Below are positions 1 through 9,054 of a DNA stretch of 61,505 bases, one piece after another. Both the position numbers and the translations under genes were made by a program. Position 1 is the first letter of the stretch. Every line of letters starts with the position of its first letter. This DNA is from Xanthomonas hortorum pv. cynarae (GTDB lineage Bacteria; Pseudomonadota; Gammaproteobacteria; Xanthomonadales; Xanthomonadaceae), in assembly GCF_002939985.1 (NCBI RefSeq), contig NZ_MDFM01000005.1, forward strand, positions 1-61,505, written 5' to 3'. The notes under the pieces are model-generated. The model was given only the letters and a program-made list of their open reading frames with translations, searched no databases and was not told the origin of the DNA.

Positions 1-388
1 CGTAGATCTGGCTAACACGAGATTTGGGTTTATCTGGCTCCGCCACCATATCCGTCACGTCGGCAACATCGCCGGCCTCGCCTATTGGATATCTGCATGC
101 CTGAGCTGCTGCATTGCAGTGCAGATCGACTTAGTGCGATACATCTGTTGCCTTGATGCGTTAAACCACAGCGAATCCATCGCTGACGTAATCCATTACC
201 GCAAGGCACGACAATGTATTGAGTTATGTTTTGCCGCTTCCGGCAAGACATTGCTTGAAGATGAGATGACGCAATGTGCTCAAGGTGCTGAAAGGAATAT
301 CTTGATCCGGCACAGGATTACTTTCGTGCGGCGCTTGAACGCTGAGCCGATTTAGCTGTGGCGGCTCATTGGCAAATCTGGACGCAAC
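1..388. other. AT-richer region with no convincing gene
   Basis: No reading frame here has plausible codon use or a recognisable product. GC content is close to 50% by eye, well below the flanking core genes. I saw no tRNA, rRNA or transposase remnant. It may be the eroded edge of something lying to the left of the window. Confidence 0.5.
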
Positions 389-414
389 AAAAACCCCGCT
401 TCCGCGGGGTTTTT
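389..414. terminator. Bidirectional intrinsic terminator downstream of putA
   Basis: A perfect CCCCGC/GCGGGG stem with a TTCC loop is bounded by AAAAA on the left and TTTTT on the right, so it can act on both strands. It lies 44 bp past the putA stop codon and would end that minus-strand transcript. It would also stop any plus-strand transcript entering from the left edge. Confidence 0.9.
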
Positions 415-457
415 GTTTGTTTGGGCGAAAGAGTTACTCTTGTTGCCGAGCGAACTT

Positions 458-3400
458 TTAGTCGCCCAGTGTCAGCAAAGAGGCGTTGCCGCCCGCGGCT
501 GTGGTGTTGACGGTAACGACCTTCTCCGTCGCGAAGCGCAGCAAGTAGTGCGGCCCGCCGGCCTTGGGACCGGTACCGGAGAGGCCTTGGCCGCCGAAGG
601 GTTGTACGCCGACGACGGCGCCGATTTGATTGCGGTTGACGTAGACATTGCCGACCGCAACGCGTGTGGTGATGCGGTCGATGGTCTCGTCGATACGCGA
701 GTGCACACCTAGCGTCAGTCCATAACCTGTGGCGTTGATCTGGTCGATAACGGCATCGAGCTGGTCCGCTTTCCAGCGAATTACATGCAGCACCGGTCCG
801 AAGATCTCACGTTGCAGCTGCGTCAGCGTGGTCAGCTCATAGGCGCGCGGGGCGAAGAAGCTGCCATGCGCGGTCGTTGGATCCAGTGCCGTGCTGCCGA
901 TCAGGCGCGCTTCGCGATCCATGCGTGCTGCATGATCGTCGAGGATCTTGAGTGCATCTGCGTCGATTACCGGGCCAACGTCGGTGGACAGTAGCGCAGG
1001 GTCGCCAATCTTAAGCTCGCCCATGGCACCAGCGAGCATGGTCATCACCTTGTCGGCGATGTCGTCCTGCACGAACAAGACGCGGGCGGCCGAGCAGCGT
1101 TGGCCGGCGGACATGAAGGCGCTGGAGATCGCATCCTTGACGACGGCTTCGGGCAATGAAGAGGAGTCGGCGATGAAGGCATTCTGGCCGCCGGTTTCGG
1201 CAATCAGCACACCGATCGCGGCGTCGCGTGCAGCCAGGGTGCGGTTGATGACCCGTGCGGTCTCCGTGGAGCCGGTGAAAGCGACGCCGACCACGCGCGG
1301 ATCGTTAGTCAGCGCGGCGCCGACGGTCGCGCCATCGCCAGGCAGGAACTGCACGACAGCCTCGGGGATGCCCGCTTCTTGCAGCAGCTTCACTGCCGCG
1401 TAGCCGATCAGGTTGGTTTGCTCTGCCGGCTTGGCGATGACGCTGTTGCCAGCGGCCAGGGCGGCGGCGACCTGACCCAGGAAGATGGCGAGCGGGAAGT
1501 TCCAGGGGCTGATGCAGACGAACACGCCGCGCCCATGCAACTGCAGCTCGTTGGATTCGCCAGTTGGACCGGGCAGGCGCTCGGGCGCACCGAACTGGGC
1601 GCGTGCCTGGCCGGCGTAGTAGCGCAGGAAGTCGACTGCTTCGCGGACCTCGGCCACGGCGTCGGGCAGAGTCTTGCCGGCTTCCTTGACGCAGATCGCC
1701 ATGAACTCGGGCATGCGCGCCTCGAGCAGGTCGGCCGCGTGCTCCAGGATGGTGGCGCGGCTGGCGGCAGGCGTGCGGTTCCAGGCGGGCTGCGCGGCGG
1801 CAGCGGACGCCAGTGCCTTCTGCACGGTTGCCGGATCGGCCGGCTGCCAATGCCCGACGGTTTCACGTCGGTCTGCCGGGTTGAGTACCGCTTCGCTGGG
1901 CGTGCTGAGTACTGCGCCGGGCACCAGTGGGCTGGCCTTCCACGGTTTGACTGCGGCGTTGAGTTGCTCGGCCAGCTGCCGCAGATCGTTGTCGTTGGCG
2001 AGATTGGCGCCCATGGAGTTTTTCCTGTGCTGGTTCTGGCTGCGCAACAGATCGGTCGGCAGCGGAATCTTGGGATGCGGAATGGAGCTAAACGACGACA
2101 CCGCTTCGACCGGATCGCGGATCAGGTCTTCGATGGCGACATCCTCATCGGTAATGCGATTGACGAAGCTGGAATTGGCGCCGTTTTCGAGCAGGCGACG
2201 CACCAGGTACGGCAGCAGATCTTCGTGCGAGCCGACCGGTGCGTACACGCGGCATGGCAGTCCCAGGCGATCGGCTGGAATCACTTCGGCATACAGGTCA
2301 TCGCCCATGCCGTGCAGTTTCTGGTGTTCGTAATTCTTGCTCGTCGCAATTGCGCGTACCGCAGCGATGGTCTGCGCGTTGTGCGTGGCGAACATTGGAT
2401 ACAGCGCATCGCTGTGCGCGAACATGCGGCGTGCGCAGGCCAGATACGACACGTCGGTGTTCTGCTTGCGCGTAAAGACCGGATAGCCAGGGTGGCCTTC
2501 GATCTGTGCGCGCTTGATCTCCGCATCCCAGTACGCGCCCTTGACCAGACGCACCGGAATCCGACGACCGACACGACGCGCAAGATCGGCCAGAAAGTCG
2601 ATCGTGTAGGGCGTGCGCTTTTGATACGCCTGCACCGCCAAACCATAGCCTTCCCAGCCATCCAGCGATGGGTCGGAGAACGTGGCCTCGATGATATCCA
2701 GCGACAGTTCCAGACGATCGGCTTCTTCGGCATCGACGGTGTAGCCGATACCGTAGGACTTGGCCAGCTGCGCCAGCTCCAGCACACCCGGTACGAGCTC
2801 GGCCATCACGCGTGCGCGTTTGGCGTGCTCGTAGCGCGGATACAGCGCAGACAATTTGATCGAGATACTGGGCGCTGCAAATACGTCGGTGCCGACAAAC
2901 TTGCCGCTGCGGCCGATCGCATGGATGGCATCGCGATACGCCTGCAGATAGCGCTGCGCATCTTTCATGGTCAACGCGCCTTCGCCGAGCATGTCGAACG
3001 AATAGCGGTAGTTGGCGTTGTCGCCCTTGCGCGAGCGCGCGAGTGCTTCACCAATGGTGCGTCCCATGACGAACTGGTGGCCCATGATCTTCATCGCCTG
3101 GCGCACGGCCAGGCGAATCACCGGTTCGCCAACGCGGCCGATCAACCGCTTGAACGCGCCCGGTACGTCGGCGCGGGTGAGGTCGTTGAGTTGCACCAGC
3201 TTGCCGGTGAGCATCAGGCCCCAGGTCGATGCATTGACCAGCACCGAATCGCTACCGCCGACGTGCTTTTTCCAGTCCGCATCGCCGAGCTTGTCGCGGA
3301 TCAGCTTGTCTGCGGTGTCCTGGTCGGGAATGCGCAACAGCGCTTCGGCCACGCACATCAGCAGCACACCTTCCTCGCTGCCCAGGTCGTATTGGCGCAT

Positions 3401-3658
3401 GAAGGCTTCGATCGCGCCCTGGTCCTGCGCACGTGCGCGGACACGGGTGACCAAGTCGGCCGCGACTGCCTGCACCTTGGCCTGTTCGGCGGCGGGCAGG
3501 CGGGCCTGGTCGAGCAGCTCGCGCATGTGCTCGGCTTCGTCCTTGAGCCAGGCGGCGGTGATGGCGGCACGCAATGCGCCGGGTGAGGCAGGCAGCTCGG
3601 GCGCCAACAGCGGGCGCGCAACTGGGTTGGAGGCAAGCGGGTCGAGCTGAGCGTTCAT
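458..3658 (-). CDS. putA: Bifunctional proline dehydrogenase / delta-1-pyrroline-5-carboxylate dehydrogenase PutA
   Basis: This 1066-residue enzyme oxidises proline to P5C on FAD and then P5C semialdehyde to glutamate with NAD, feeding electrons to the membrane quinone pool. The N-terminal half is the proline dehydrogenase barrel. The C-terminal half is the aldehyde dehydrogenase, with the catalytic Cys in SAGQRCSAAR and the base Glu in IAETGGQN. It is about 250 residues shorter than E. coli PutA because it starts directly at the dimerisation/PRODH part and lacks the N-terminal ribbon-helix-helix repressor domain. It should therefore be catalytic only, with control coming from elsewhere. The start MNAQLDPLAS is the first plausible ATG, and a strong terminator follows. 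Confidence 0.97.
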   Translation of the reverse strand: MNAQLDPLASNPVARPLLAPELPASPGALRAAITAAWLKDEAEHMRELLDQARLPAAEQAKVQAVAADLVTRVRARAQDQGAIEAFMRQYDLGSEEGVLLMCVAEALLRIPDQDTADKLIRDKLGDADWKKHVGGSDSVLVNASTWGLMLTGKLVQLNDLTRADVPGAFKRLIGRVGEPVIRLAVRQAMKIMGHQFVMGRTIGEALARSRKGDNANYRYSFDMLGEGALTMKDAQRYLQAYRDAIHAIGRSGKFVGTDVFAAPSISIKLSALYPRYEHAKRARVMAELVPGVLELAQLAKSYGIGYTVDAEEADRLELSLDIIEATFSDPSLDGWEGYGLAVQAYQKRTPYTIDFLADLARRVGRRIPVRLVKGAYWDAEIKRAQIEGHPGYPVFTRKQNTDVSYLACARRMFAHSDALYPMFATHNAQTIAAVRAIATSKNYEHQKLHGMGDDLYAEVIPADRLGLPCRVYAPVGSHEDLLPYLVRRLLENGANSSFVNRITDEDVAIEDLIRDPVEAVSSFSSIPHPKIPLPTDLLRSQNQHRKNSMGANLANDNDLRQLAEQLNAAVKPWKASPLVPGAVLSTPSEAVLNPADRRETVGHWQPADPATVQKALASAAAAQPAWNRTPAASRATILEHAADLLEARMPEFMAICVKEAGKTLPDAVAEVREAVDFLRYYAGQARAQFGAPERLPGPTGESNELQLHGRGVFVCISPWNFPLAIFLGQVAAALAAGNSVIAKPAEQTNLIGYAAVKLLQEAGIPEAVVQFLPGDGATVGAALTNDPRVVGVAFTGSTETARVINRTLAARDAAIGVLIAETGGQNAFIADSSSLPEAVVKDAISSAFMSAGQRCSAARVLFVQDDIADKVMTMLAGAMGELKIGDPALLSTDVGPVIDADALKILDDHAARMDREARLIGSTALDPTTAHGSFFAPRAYELTTLTQLQREIFGPVLHVIRWKADQLDAVIDQINATGYGLTLGVHSRIDETIDRITTRVAVGNVYVNRNQIGAVVGVQPFGGQGLSGTGPKAGGPHYLLRFATEKVVTVNTTAAGGNASLLTLGD

Positions 3659-3936
3659 GCGAAAGATGCCTGGGGATCCGCGCTCATTCTAGAGAGCGGA
3701 AGTACCTGCGCACTTGTGTGGAAGCGGCAACTTTTCCGCCGTTTTGTGCATGTCGCCATCGCACGCTCAAGCGGACTCGATCGCTGCTGGCTGCAGCCAC
3801 CTGCATCGGGGAAGTGTTTGATTTACGCGCGTTTTTAGCTGCACTGCAGCAATTGAATGATTGCCGGAAACGCTTGCCGCATGCGTTCGCGCGGGTCTAC
3901 CATCGGGCTATTCCCGCAGTGCGCTGCGTGTTGCCA

Positions 3937-4413
3937 ATGATCGAAGTGCTGCCGTTGATGTCCGAAGGGGTTGGGACGCAGGTGCGGTTGCGGCCCCCGC
4001 GGGCACTGTCTGCCAGGCAATTCGTGCAATTGTTCGCAGTGTTGGCGGGAACGATGTGGTTGTTTGCAGGCCTGGGGTGGTGGACCGGCAATGCGTTCGC
4101 GCCGGTGTTCGCCCTGTTGCACAGTGGTGTGGTGGCGCTGGCGCTACGGCAGTTGTGGCGAAGTGGCGAGCGCGAAGAAGCGATCCGGGTGGGGGAAGCC
4201 GTTGTCGAGGTGTTTCCGTCCGGGCATGCGCCACCAGCGTTTCAGGCTCATCCGCACTGGGTGCGGTTATCCATGGAACGCGACGACAGGGTGTTGCTGA
4301 TAAGCAGCGGCAGGCAAATCGAGATCGGAAGTTTTCTCGGGCCGGCCGAACGTGTGGAACTGGCAACTACGCTGAAACGCTTGCTCGCGGCCGCCAATGG
4401 CCGTCACCGATGA
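3937..4413 (+). CDS. DUF2244 integral membrane protein upstream of cytochrome oxidase genes
   Basis: This protein of about 158 residues has two closely spaced hydrophobic segments (about residues 27-65) followed by a soluble C-terminal half containing VRLSMERDDRVLLISSG and a final helix. This is the DUF2244 pattern, seen next to cytochrome c oxidase genes in many proteobacteria. Its biochemical role is not established. It ends 16 bp before coxB, so the two are probably cotranscribed. The frame stays open upstream to 3574, but that part is arginine-rich and overlaps putA, so I start at ATG 3937; ATG 3958 is the alternative. The 278 bp between putA and this gene should hold both divergent promoters. 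Confidence 0.8.
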   Translation: MIEVLPLMSEGVGTQVRLRPPRALSARQFVQLFAVLAGTMWLFAGLGWWTGNAFAPVFALLHSGVVALALRQLWRSGEREEAIRVGEAVVEVFPSGHAPPAFQAHPHWVRLSMERDDRVLLISSGRQIEIGSFLGPAERVELATTLKRLLAAANGRHR

Positions 4414-4429
4414 CGTAAGGGTCTAGGCA

Positions 4430-5371
4430 ATGACGCAACGCAGCAGCTGGAAGTCGATATATACGAAAGTGAGCCTGGCAATGACGGCGCTGCTGAGCGC
4501 ACAAGGTGCCTGGGCGCAATCGGCCGACCCGAAGGAATGGCAGCTCAACATGGGCCGCGGAGTCACGCAGACCGCGCGCATGGCCTATGAGGCGCACATG
4601 GTGGCGCTGTGGGTCTGCGTGGTGATCGGCGCGCTGGTGTTCGGTGCGATGGGCTATGCGATCTTCAAGTTCCGCAAGTCCAAGGGCGCGGTGGCTGCGC
4701 AATTCAGCCATAACACCACGGCCGAAGTGCTGTGGACGGTGATTCCAGTGCTGGTGCTGATTGCGATGGCCTGGCCGGCAACGGCCAAGCTGATTGCGAT
4801 GTACGACACGCGCGAGTCGGAAATGACCGTCAAGGTGACCGGCTACCAGTGGATGTGGAAATACGAGTATCTGGGCCAGGGCGTGGAATTCACCAGCCGG
4901 CTGGCCCGCGAATCCGATCGCATCCGCCAGAGTGGCGAGCGTCCGACCGCTGCATCGCAACCGCATTATCTGTTGGACGTGGACAACCGCCTGGTACTGC
5001 CGGTCGGCACCAAGATCCGTTTCGTGATCACTGCCGACGACGTGATTCATGCGTGGTGGGTGCCGGCCCTTGGCTGGAAGCAGGACGCCATCCCCGGCAT
5101 CGTCAACGAGGCATGGACCAACATCGAGCAGCCGGGCGTGTATCGCGGGCAGTGCGCCGAGTTGTGCGGCAAGGATCATGGCTTCATGCCGATTGTGGTG
5201 GAGGCGTTGCCCAAGGCCGAATTCCAGCGCTGGCTGGCGGCGCGTCGCAGTGCAAGCGCAACACCGGCAGGTGCACCTGCACCGGTCTCCGCACCTGCAG
5301 CAGCGCCTGCCGGGGAGGTCGCTCCCGCCGCCGCGCCTGTTCCCGCCGCCGCACCGACCGCCGCTCTTTAA
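4430..5371 (+). CDS. coxB: Cytochrome c oxidase subunit II
   Basis: Subunit II of an aa3-type oxidase accepts electrons from cytochrome c at its CuA centre. The 313 residues show a signal sequence (about 1-30, cleavage near GAWAQS), two membrane helices (about 55-80 and 100-122) and a periplasmic cupredoxin domain. The CuA ligands are visible: His207 in DVIHAWW, Cys242 and Cys246 in GQCAELCGKDHGFM, His250 and Met253. The aromatic electron-entry segment YQWMWKYEY is at 139-147. Residues from about 275 form an Ala/Pro tail without a heme motif, so there is no fused cytochrome c. It is the second gene of the cox operon. Confidence 0.97.
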   Translation: MTQRSSWKSIYTKVSLAMTALLSAQGAWAQSADPKEWQLNMGRGVTQTARMAYEAHMVALWVCVVIGALVFGAMGYAIFKFRKSKGAVAAQFSHNTTAEVLWTVIPVLVLIAMAWPATAKLIAMYDTRESEMTVKVTGYQWMWKYEYLGQGVEFTSRLARESDRIRQSGERPTAASQPHYLLDVDNRLVLPVGTKIRFVITADDVIHAWWVPALGWKQDAIPGIVNEAWTNIEQPGVYRGQCAELCGKDHGFMPIVVEALPKAEFQRWLAARRSASATPAGAPAPVSAPAAAPAGEVAPAAAPVPAAAPTAAL

Positions 5372-5410
5372 TCGCTCGCAATCGCACCGCTTTATAGAGG
5401 TCGTTCCGTC

Positions 5411-7015
5411 ATGGCGCATACCGCAGTCGATCACCACGGACACCACCAGCCCGGTTTCGTCGAGCGCTGGTTTTTCTCGACCAATCACAAGGATATCGGC
5501 ACGCTGTATCTGCTGTTTTCCTTCGTGATGTTCATCATCGGCGCAGCGATGAGCGTGGTGATTCGCGCCGAATTGATGCAGCCCGGGTTGCAGTTCGTCA
5601 AACCCGAATTCTTCAACCAGATGACCACCGTGCACGCACTGGTGATGATCTTCGGTGGCGTGATGCCGGCTTTCGTCGGCTTGGCCAACTGGATGATTCC
5701 GCTGCAGATCGGCGCGCCGGACATGGCGCTGCCGCGCATGAACAACTGGTCGTTCTGGCTGCTGCCGGTCGCGTTCACCCTACTGTTGCTGACGTTGTTT
5801 CTGCCAGGCGGTGCGCCGGCCGGTGGCTGGACGCTGTACCCGCCGCTGTCGCTGCAGGGTGGCTACAACGTGGCCTTCAGCGTATTTGCGATCCATGTCG
5901 CCGGCGTCAGTTCGATCATGGGCGCGATCAACATCATCGCCACCGTGCTCAACATGCGTGCACCCGGTATCGATCTGTTGAAGATGCCGATCTTCTGCTG
6001 GGCCTGGCTGATCACCGCGTTCCTGCTGATCGCAGTGATGCCGGTGCTGGCCGGTGCGGTGACCATGTTGCTGACCGACAAGTTCTTCGGCACCAGCTTC
6101 TTCAACGCAGCCGGCGGCGGCGACCCGGTGATGTATCAGCACATCTTCTGGTTCTTCGGGCATCCCGAGGTCTACATCATGATCCTGCCGGCGTTCGGCG
6201 TGGTCAGCGAGATCATCCCAACCTTCAGCCGCAAGCCGCTGTTCGGCTATCAGGCGATGGTCTATGCGATCGCGGCGATCGCGTTCCTGAGCTTTATCGT
6301 GTGGGCGCACCACATGTTCACCGTGGGTATGCCGCTCGGTGGCGAAATCTACTTCATGTTCGCCACGATGCTGATCTCCATCCCGACCGGGGTGAAAGTG
6401 TTCAACTGGGTCAGCACGATGTGGAGGGGCTCGCTGACGTTCGAATCGCCGATGCTGTGGGCGGTGGCGTTCGTGATTCTCTTCAGCATCGGTGGGTTCT
6501 CGGGTCTGATGCTGGCGATCGTGCCGGCGGATTTCCAGTATCACGACACCTATTTTGTGGTCGCGCATTTCCATTATGTGTTGGTCACCGGTGCGGTGTT
6601 CGCGCTGATTGCGGCGGTGTATTACTGGTGGCCGAAGTGGACCGGGCGCATGTACAACGAGGCCTGGGCCAAGTTCCATTTCTGGTGGACGATGGTGTTC
6701 GTCAATCTGTTGTTCTTCCCGCAGCATTTTCTCGGCCTGGCCGGCATGCCGCGGCGGATTCCCGATTACAACGTGGTGTTCGCCGACTGGAACCTGATCA
6801 GCTCGATCGGCGCGTTCGGCATGTTCGCCACGCCCTTCCTGATGGCCGGCATCCTGTTTGCCTCGCTGCGCAATGGCGCAAAGGCCGAGGCGCGCGCGTG
6901 GGAAGGCGCCAAGGGGCTGGAGTGGACGGTGCCATCGCCCGCGCCGGCGCATACCTTCACCGTGCCGCCGGTGATCAAGCCTGGAGATCTCGCGCATGAA
7001 GACATCGGTCACTGA
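5411..7015 (+). CDS. coxA: Cytochrome c oxidase subunit I
   Basis: This is the catalytic subunit (534 residues) of the aa3-type heme-copper oxidase, which reduces O2 and pumps protons. Key residues are present: low-spin heme ligand His75 (TTVHALVM), CuB ligand His251 cross-linked to Tyr255 (HPEVY), CuB His300/His301 (VWAHHMF), and heme a3 His386 with low-spin His388 (VAHFHYV). Asn-rich D-channel segments (GAPDMALPRMNNW) support an A-type proton-pumping enzyme. It begins 39 bp after coxB, and its last 20 bp overlap the next small gene. Confidence 0.98.
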   Translation: MAHTAVDHHGHHQPGFVERWFFSTNHKDIGTLYLLFSFVMFIIGAAMSVVIRAELMQPGLQFVKPEFFNQMTTVHALVMIFGGVMPAFVGLANWMIPLQIGAPDMALPRMNNWSFWLLPVAFTLLLLTLFLPGGAPAGGWTLYPPLSLQGGYNVAFSVFAIHVAGVSSIMGAINIIATVLNMRAPGIDLLKMPIFCWAWLITAFLLIAVMPVLAGAVTMLLTDKFFGTSFFNAAGGGDPVMYQHIFWFFGHPEVYIMILPAFGVVSEIIPTFSRKPLFGYQAMVYAIAAIAFLSFIVWAHHMFTVGMPLGGEIYFMFATMLISIPTGVKVFNWVSTMWRGSLTFESPMLWAVAFVILFSIGGFSGLMLAIVPADFQYHDTYFVVAHFHYVLVTGAVFALIAAVYYWWPKWTGRMYNEAWAKFHFWWTMVFVNLLFFPQHFLGLAGMPRRIPDYNVVFADWNLISSIGAFGMFATPFLMAGILFASLRNGAKAEARAWEGAKGLEWTVPSPAPAHTFTVPPVIKPGDLAHEDIGH

Positions 7016-7169
7016 GTCCGCACCGCTGCCGGCTGTGGCACGTTTGCTCTCCGCTGCCGAACGGCAGGCGCAACAGCGCCGCGCGGTGCGCCGCACCGCG
7101 ATCACGGTCGGCATCATCGCGTTGCTGATCTACGCAGGTTTCATCGCTTCGGGAGTCATTGGGCGGTGA
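6996..7169 (+). CDS. Small membrane protein of the cox operon (57 residues)
   Basis: This short frame starts inside the coxA 3' end (ATG 6996) and ends at TGA 7167-7169, overlapping the GTG start of ctaG by four bases (GTGA). It has a charged N-terminal half rich in Arg and Gln, then one hydrophobic helix (about residues 35-54, [20 protein letters not shown]) and a short tail. Small single-helix proteins at this position, between coxA and ctaG, are often annotated as cytochrome oxidase small assembly proteins. The overlaps on both sides and the membrane helix make it a believable gene. The function is inferred from position only. Confidence 0.75.
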   Translation: MKTSVTESAPLPAVARLLSAAERQAQQRRAVRRTAITVGIIALLIYAGFIASGVIGR

Positions 7170-7762
7170 GTACCCACGCGCCCGCGCCTGCACCGACTGC
7201 CGGCCTGTTCAAACTGCTGGGCGTGGTGTTGGGCGTGTTCGTGCTGACCTTTTCGCTGGTGCCGCTGTACCGCATCGCCTGCGAAAAAGTCTTCGGCATT
7301 CGCATGGAGCGAGCACCTGGCAGCTCGCATGCGAGTGCTGCCGGGGCTGCAGCGGCGGGCAAGCGTACGGTGAGGGTGGAGTTCGATGCCGGGGTCAATT
7401 CCAAACTGCCCTGGACCTTCCATCCCGAGCAGATGACGATGGATGTGGTGCCGGGCGAACTCAACGAAGCCTTGTATTTCGCGCGCAACGACAGCGTGCG
7501 TGCGGTGGTCGGCAGTGCGGTGCCGTCGGTCGCACCGGCGCGTGCATCCGGATATTTCAACAAGACCGAATGTTTCTGTTTTACCGCGCAGACCTTGCAG
7601 GCCGGCGAAACGCGCGATATGCCGCTGCGTTTCATCGTCGACCCTGCTTTGCCGCCGGAAGTCACCACGATCACCTTGTCCTACACGTTCTATCGCAACG
7701 ACACCCTGACCTCGGAGTTGCAAGGCGGTGGCGCATCCAGCGCGCCGCGCGCGGCACCGTAA
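7166..7762 (+). CDS. ctaG: Cytochrome c oxidase assembly protein CtaG (Cox11 family)
   Basis: This copper chaperone inserts CuB into subunit I. It has one N-terminal membrane helix (about residues 14-38) and a periplasmic Ig-like domain. The copper motif is Cys136-Phe-Cys138 in NKTECFCF. An extra conserved Cys39 follows the helix ([10 protein letters not shown]), as usual in Cox11. The length of 198 residues fits the family. It uses GTG, overlapping the preceding stop codon, which suggests translational coupling. An Ala/Gly-rich insert (about 53-65) separates the helix from the domain. Confidence 0.95.
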   Translation: MSTHAPAPAPTAGLFKLLGVVLGVFVLTFSLVPLYRIACEKVFGIRMERAPGSSHASAAGAAAAGKRTVRVEFDAGVNSKLPWTFHPEQMTMDVVPGELNEALYFARNDSVRAVVGSAVPSVAPARASGYFNKTECFCFTAQTLQAGETRDMPLRFIVDPALPPEVTTITLSYTFYRNDTLTSELQGGGASSAPRAAP

Positions 7763-7801
7763 TCCTTTCTCCACACGCAGCACCGACACGGAAGCAACGC
7801 C

Positions 7802-8677
7802 ATGGCCGACCACAGTCCCAATGCCGACGCGTATTTCGTCCCGAGCCATAGCAAGTGGCCGTTTGTCGGGTCGATTGCGATGTTCGTGATGATGATTGGC
7901 GTGGCCAGCTGGCTCAACGATGCGGCATGGGGACGTTGGACGTTCTTCGCTGGCGTTGCGATGTTGCTGGCGACCTTGTTCATGTGGTTTGGCGATGTCA
8001 TCCGCGAATCCAATGCCGGGCACTACAACCGCCAGGTGGATGGGTCCTTCCGCATGGGGATGGTGTGGTTCATCTTTTCCGAGGTGATGTTCTTCTGCGC
8101 CTTCTTCGGTGCGTTGTTCTATACGCGCGTGCTGACGCTGCCCTGGCTGGGTGGCGAAGGCGATGGTGTGATGACCAACGAGCTGCTGTGGAATGGCTAT
8201 TCCGCCGCGTGGCCGACCAATGGCCCGGGCACGATCGGCGGGCAGTTCCAGACCATCCCGGCGTGGGGCCTGCCGCTGATCAATACGTTGATCCTGCTCA
8301 GCTCCGGTGTGACGCTGACCATTGCCCATCACGCGCTGAAAGGTGGCCGGCGCGGTGCGCTGCTGTTGTGGCTCGGGTTGACCGTGCTGCTGGGTTGCGT
8401 GTTTTTGTTCCTGCAGGCGGAGGAATACATCCACGCCTACACCGAGCTCAATCTGACGCTTGGCTCCGGCATCTACGGCTCCACGTTCTTCATGCTTACC
8501 GGCTTCCACGGCATGCATGTGTTGCTGGGCACCATCATGTTGGCGGTGATGTGGCTGCGGGTTGCGCGCGGGCACTTCACCCGCGACAACCATTTCGCCT
8601 TTGAAGCGGCCGCGTGGTATTGGCACTTCGTCGACGTGGTATGGCTGGCGCTATTCCTGTTCGTGTATGTGCTTTGA
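7802..8677 (+). CDS. coxC: Cytochrome c oxidase subunit III
   Basis: This seven-helix core subunit of the aa3-type oxidase has 291 residues. It stabilises subunit I and lipid/oxygen access rather than carrying a redox centre. The sequence contains the family signatures FFCAFFGALFYTRV, the conserved Glu in the helix around LQAEEYIHAY, and the C-terminal FHGMHVLLGT and WYWHFVDVVWLALF blocks. It starts 39 bp after ctaG and is the last gene of the coxB-coxA-small-ctaG-coxC run. A GGGATT-type inverted repeat follows directly and probably serves as the transcript end. Confidence 0.97.
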   Translation: MADHSPNADAYFVPSHSKWPFVGSIAMFVMMIGVASWLNDAAWGRWTFFAGVAMLLATLFMWFGDVIRESNAGHYNRQVDGSFRMGMVWFIFSEVMFFCAFFGALFYTRVLTLPWLGGEGDGVMTNELLWNGYSAAWPTNGPGTIGGQFQTIPAWGLPLINTLILLSSGVTLTIAHHALKGGRRGALLLWLGLTVLLGCVFLFLQAEEYIHAYTELNLTLGSGIYGSTFFMLTGFHGMHVLLGTIMLAVMWLRVARGHFTRDNHFAFEAAAWYWHFVDVVWLALFLFVYVL

Positions 8678-8682
8678 GGGTG

Positions 8683-8766
8683 GGGATTGGGGAGTCGGGA
8701 TTGGGATTTCGCAAGAGCGATCCGCTTTTGCTATTACGAATCCCTAATGTCGAATCCCCAATCCCA
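8683..8766. repeat. GGGATT-type short intergenic repeat with facing arms
   Basis: The left arm has GGGATTGGGGAGTCGGGATT and the right arm has AATCCCTAAT and CGAATCCCCAATCCC, so the arms are roughly inverted around a 25-bp centre. It sits between convergent coxC and the small membrane-protein gene and could end both transcripts. Related copies lie near 20.8, 44.5 and 50.8 kb. Confidence 0.75.
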
Positions 8767-8775
8767 TCGGCCGCG

Positions 8776-8994
8776 TCAGCGGCCGAGCCCATGCGGCTTG
8801 ATCCAGCCGGTGTAGATACCGAGGATCACCACCGCGATCAGCGCGACCGACAGACCGATGCGCCAGGTGAGTGCGTTGACGGTGCGCTTGGTCTCGCCCC
8901 GATCGGTGAGCAGGTAATAGAGACCTGCGCCCAGGTTCCATAGGATCACGATCAGGAAGGCGACAATCAGCAGCGTCTTGAGCGAATCGTTCAC
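8776..8994 (-). CDS. Twin transmembrane protein (DUF2909 type)
   Basis: This 72-residue protein has two hydrophobic helices (about residues 6-27 and 44-64) joined by a short polar loop with TDRGETKRTVNALTWR. The pattern matches the small DUF2909/twin-transmembrane family, often found among cytochrome oxidase assembly genes. Its role is unknown but probably connected with the oxidase. The frame continues upstream in a basic low-quality stretch, so I start at the GTG at 8994 (MNDSLKTLLI). It runs antisense to the oxidase genes, convergent with coxC and divergent from SURF1. Confidence 0.75.
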   Translation of the reverse strand: MNDSLKTLLIVAFLIVILWNLGAGLYYLLTDRGETKRTVNALTWRIGLSVALIAVVILGIYTGWIKPHGLGR

Positions 8995-9054
8995 AACAGC
9001 CCCGGTGGTCGTCGGCGTGGTAACGGCATTGCACGCCTTTTTGCGTCGCTTGTC

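Noticed and set aside
361..420. End of a tRNA gene before the first terminator
   Set aside because: No T-arm GGTTCGAATC-like sequence, CCA end or cloverleaf could be found upstream of the terminator.
1379..3586. A 735-codon open frame on the plus strand, antisense to putA
   Set aside because: It lies wholly within putA, is rich in Gln, His and Arg typical of antisense frames in GC-rich genes, and shows no domain or start signal.
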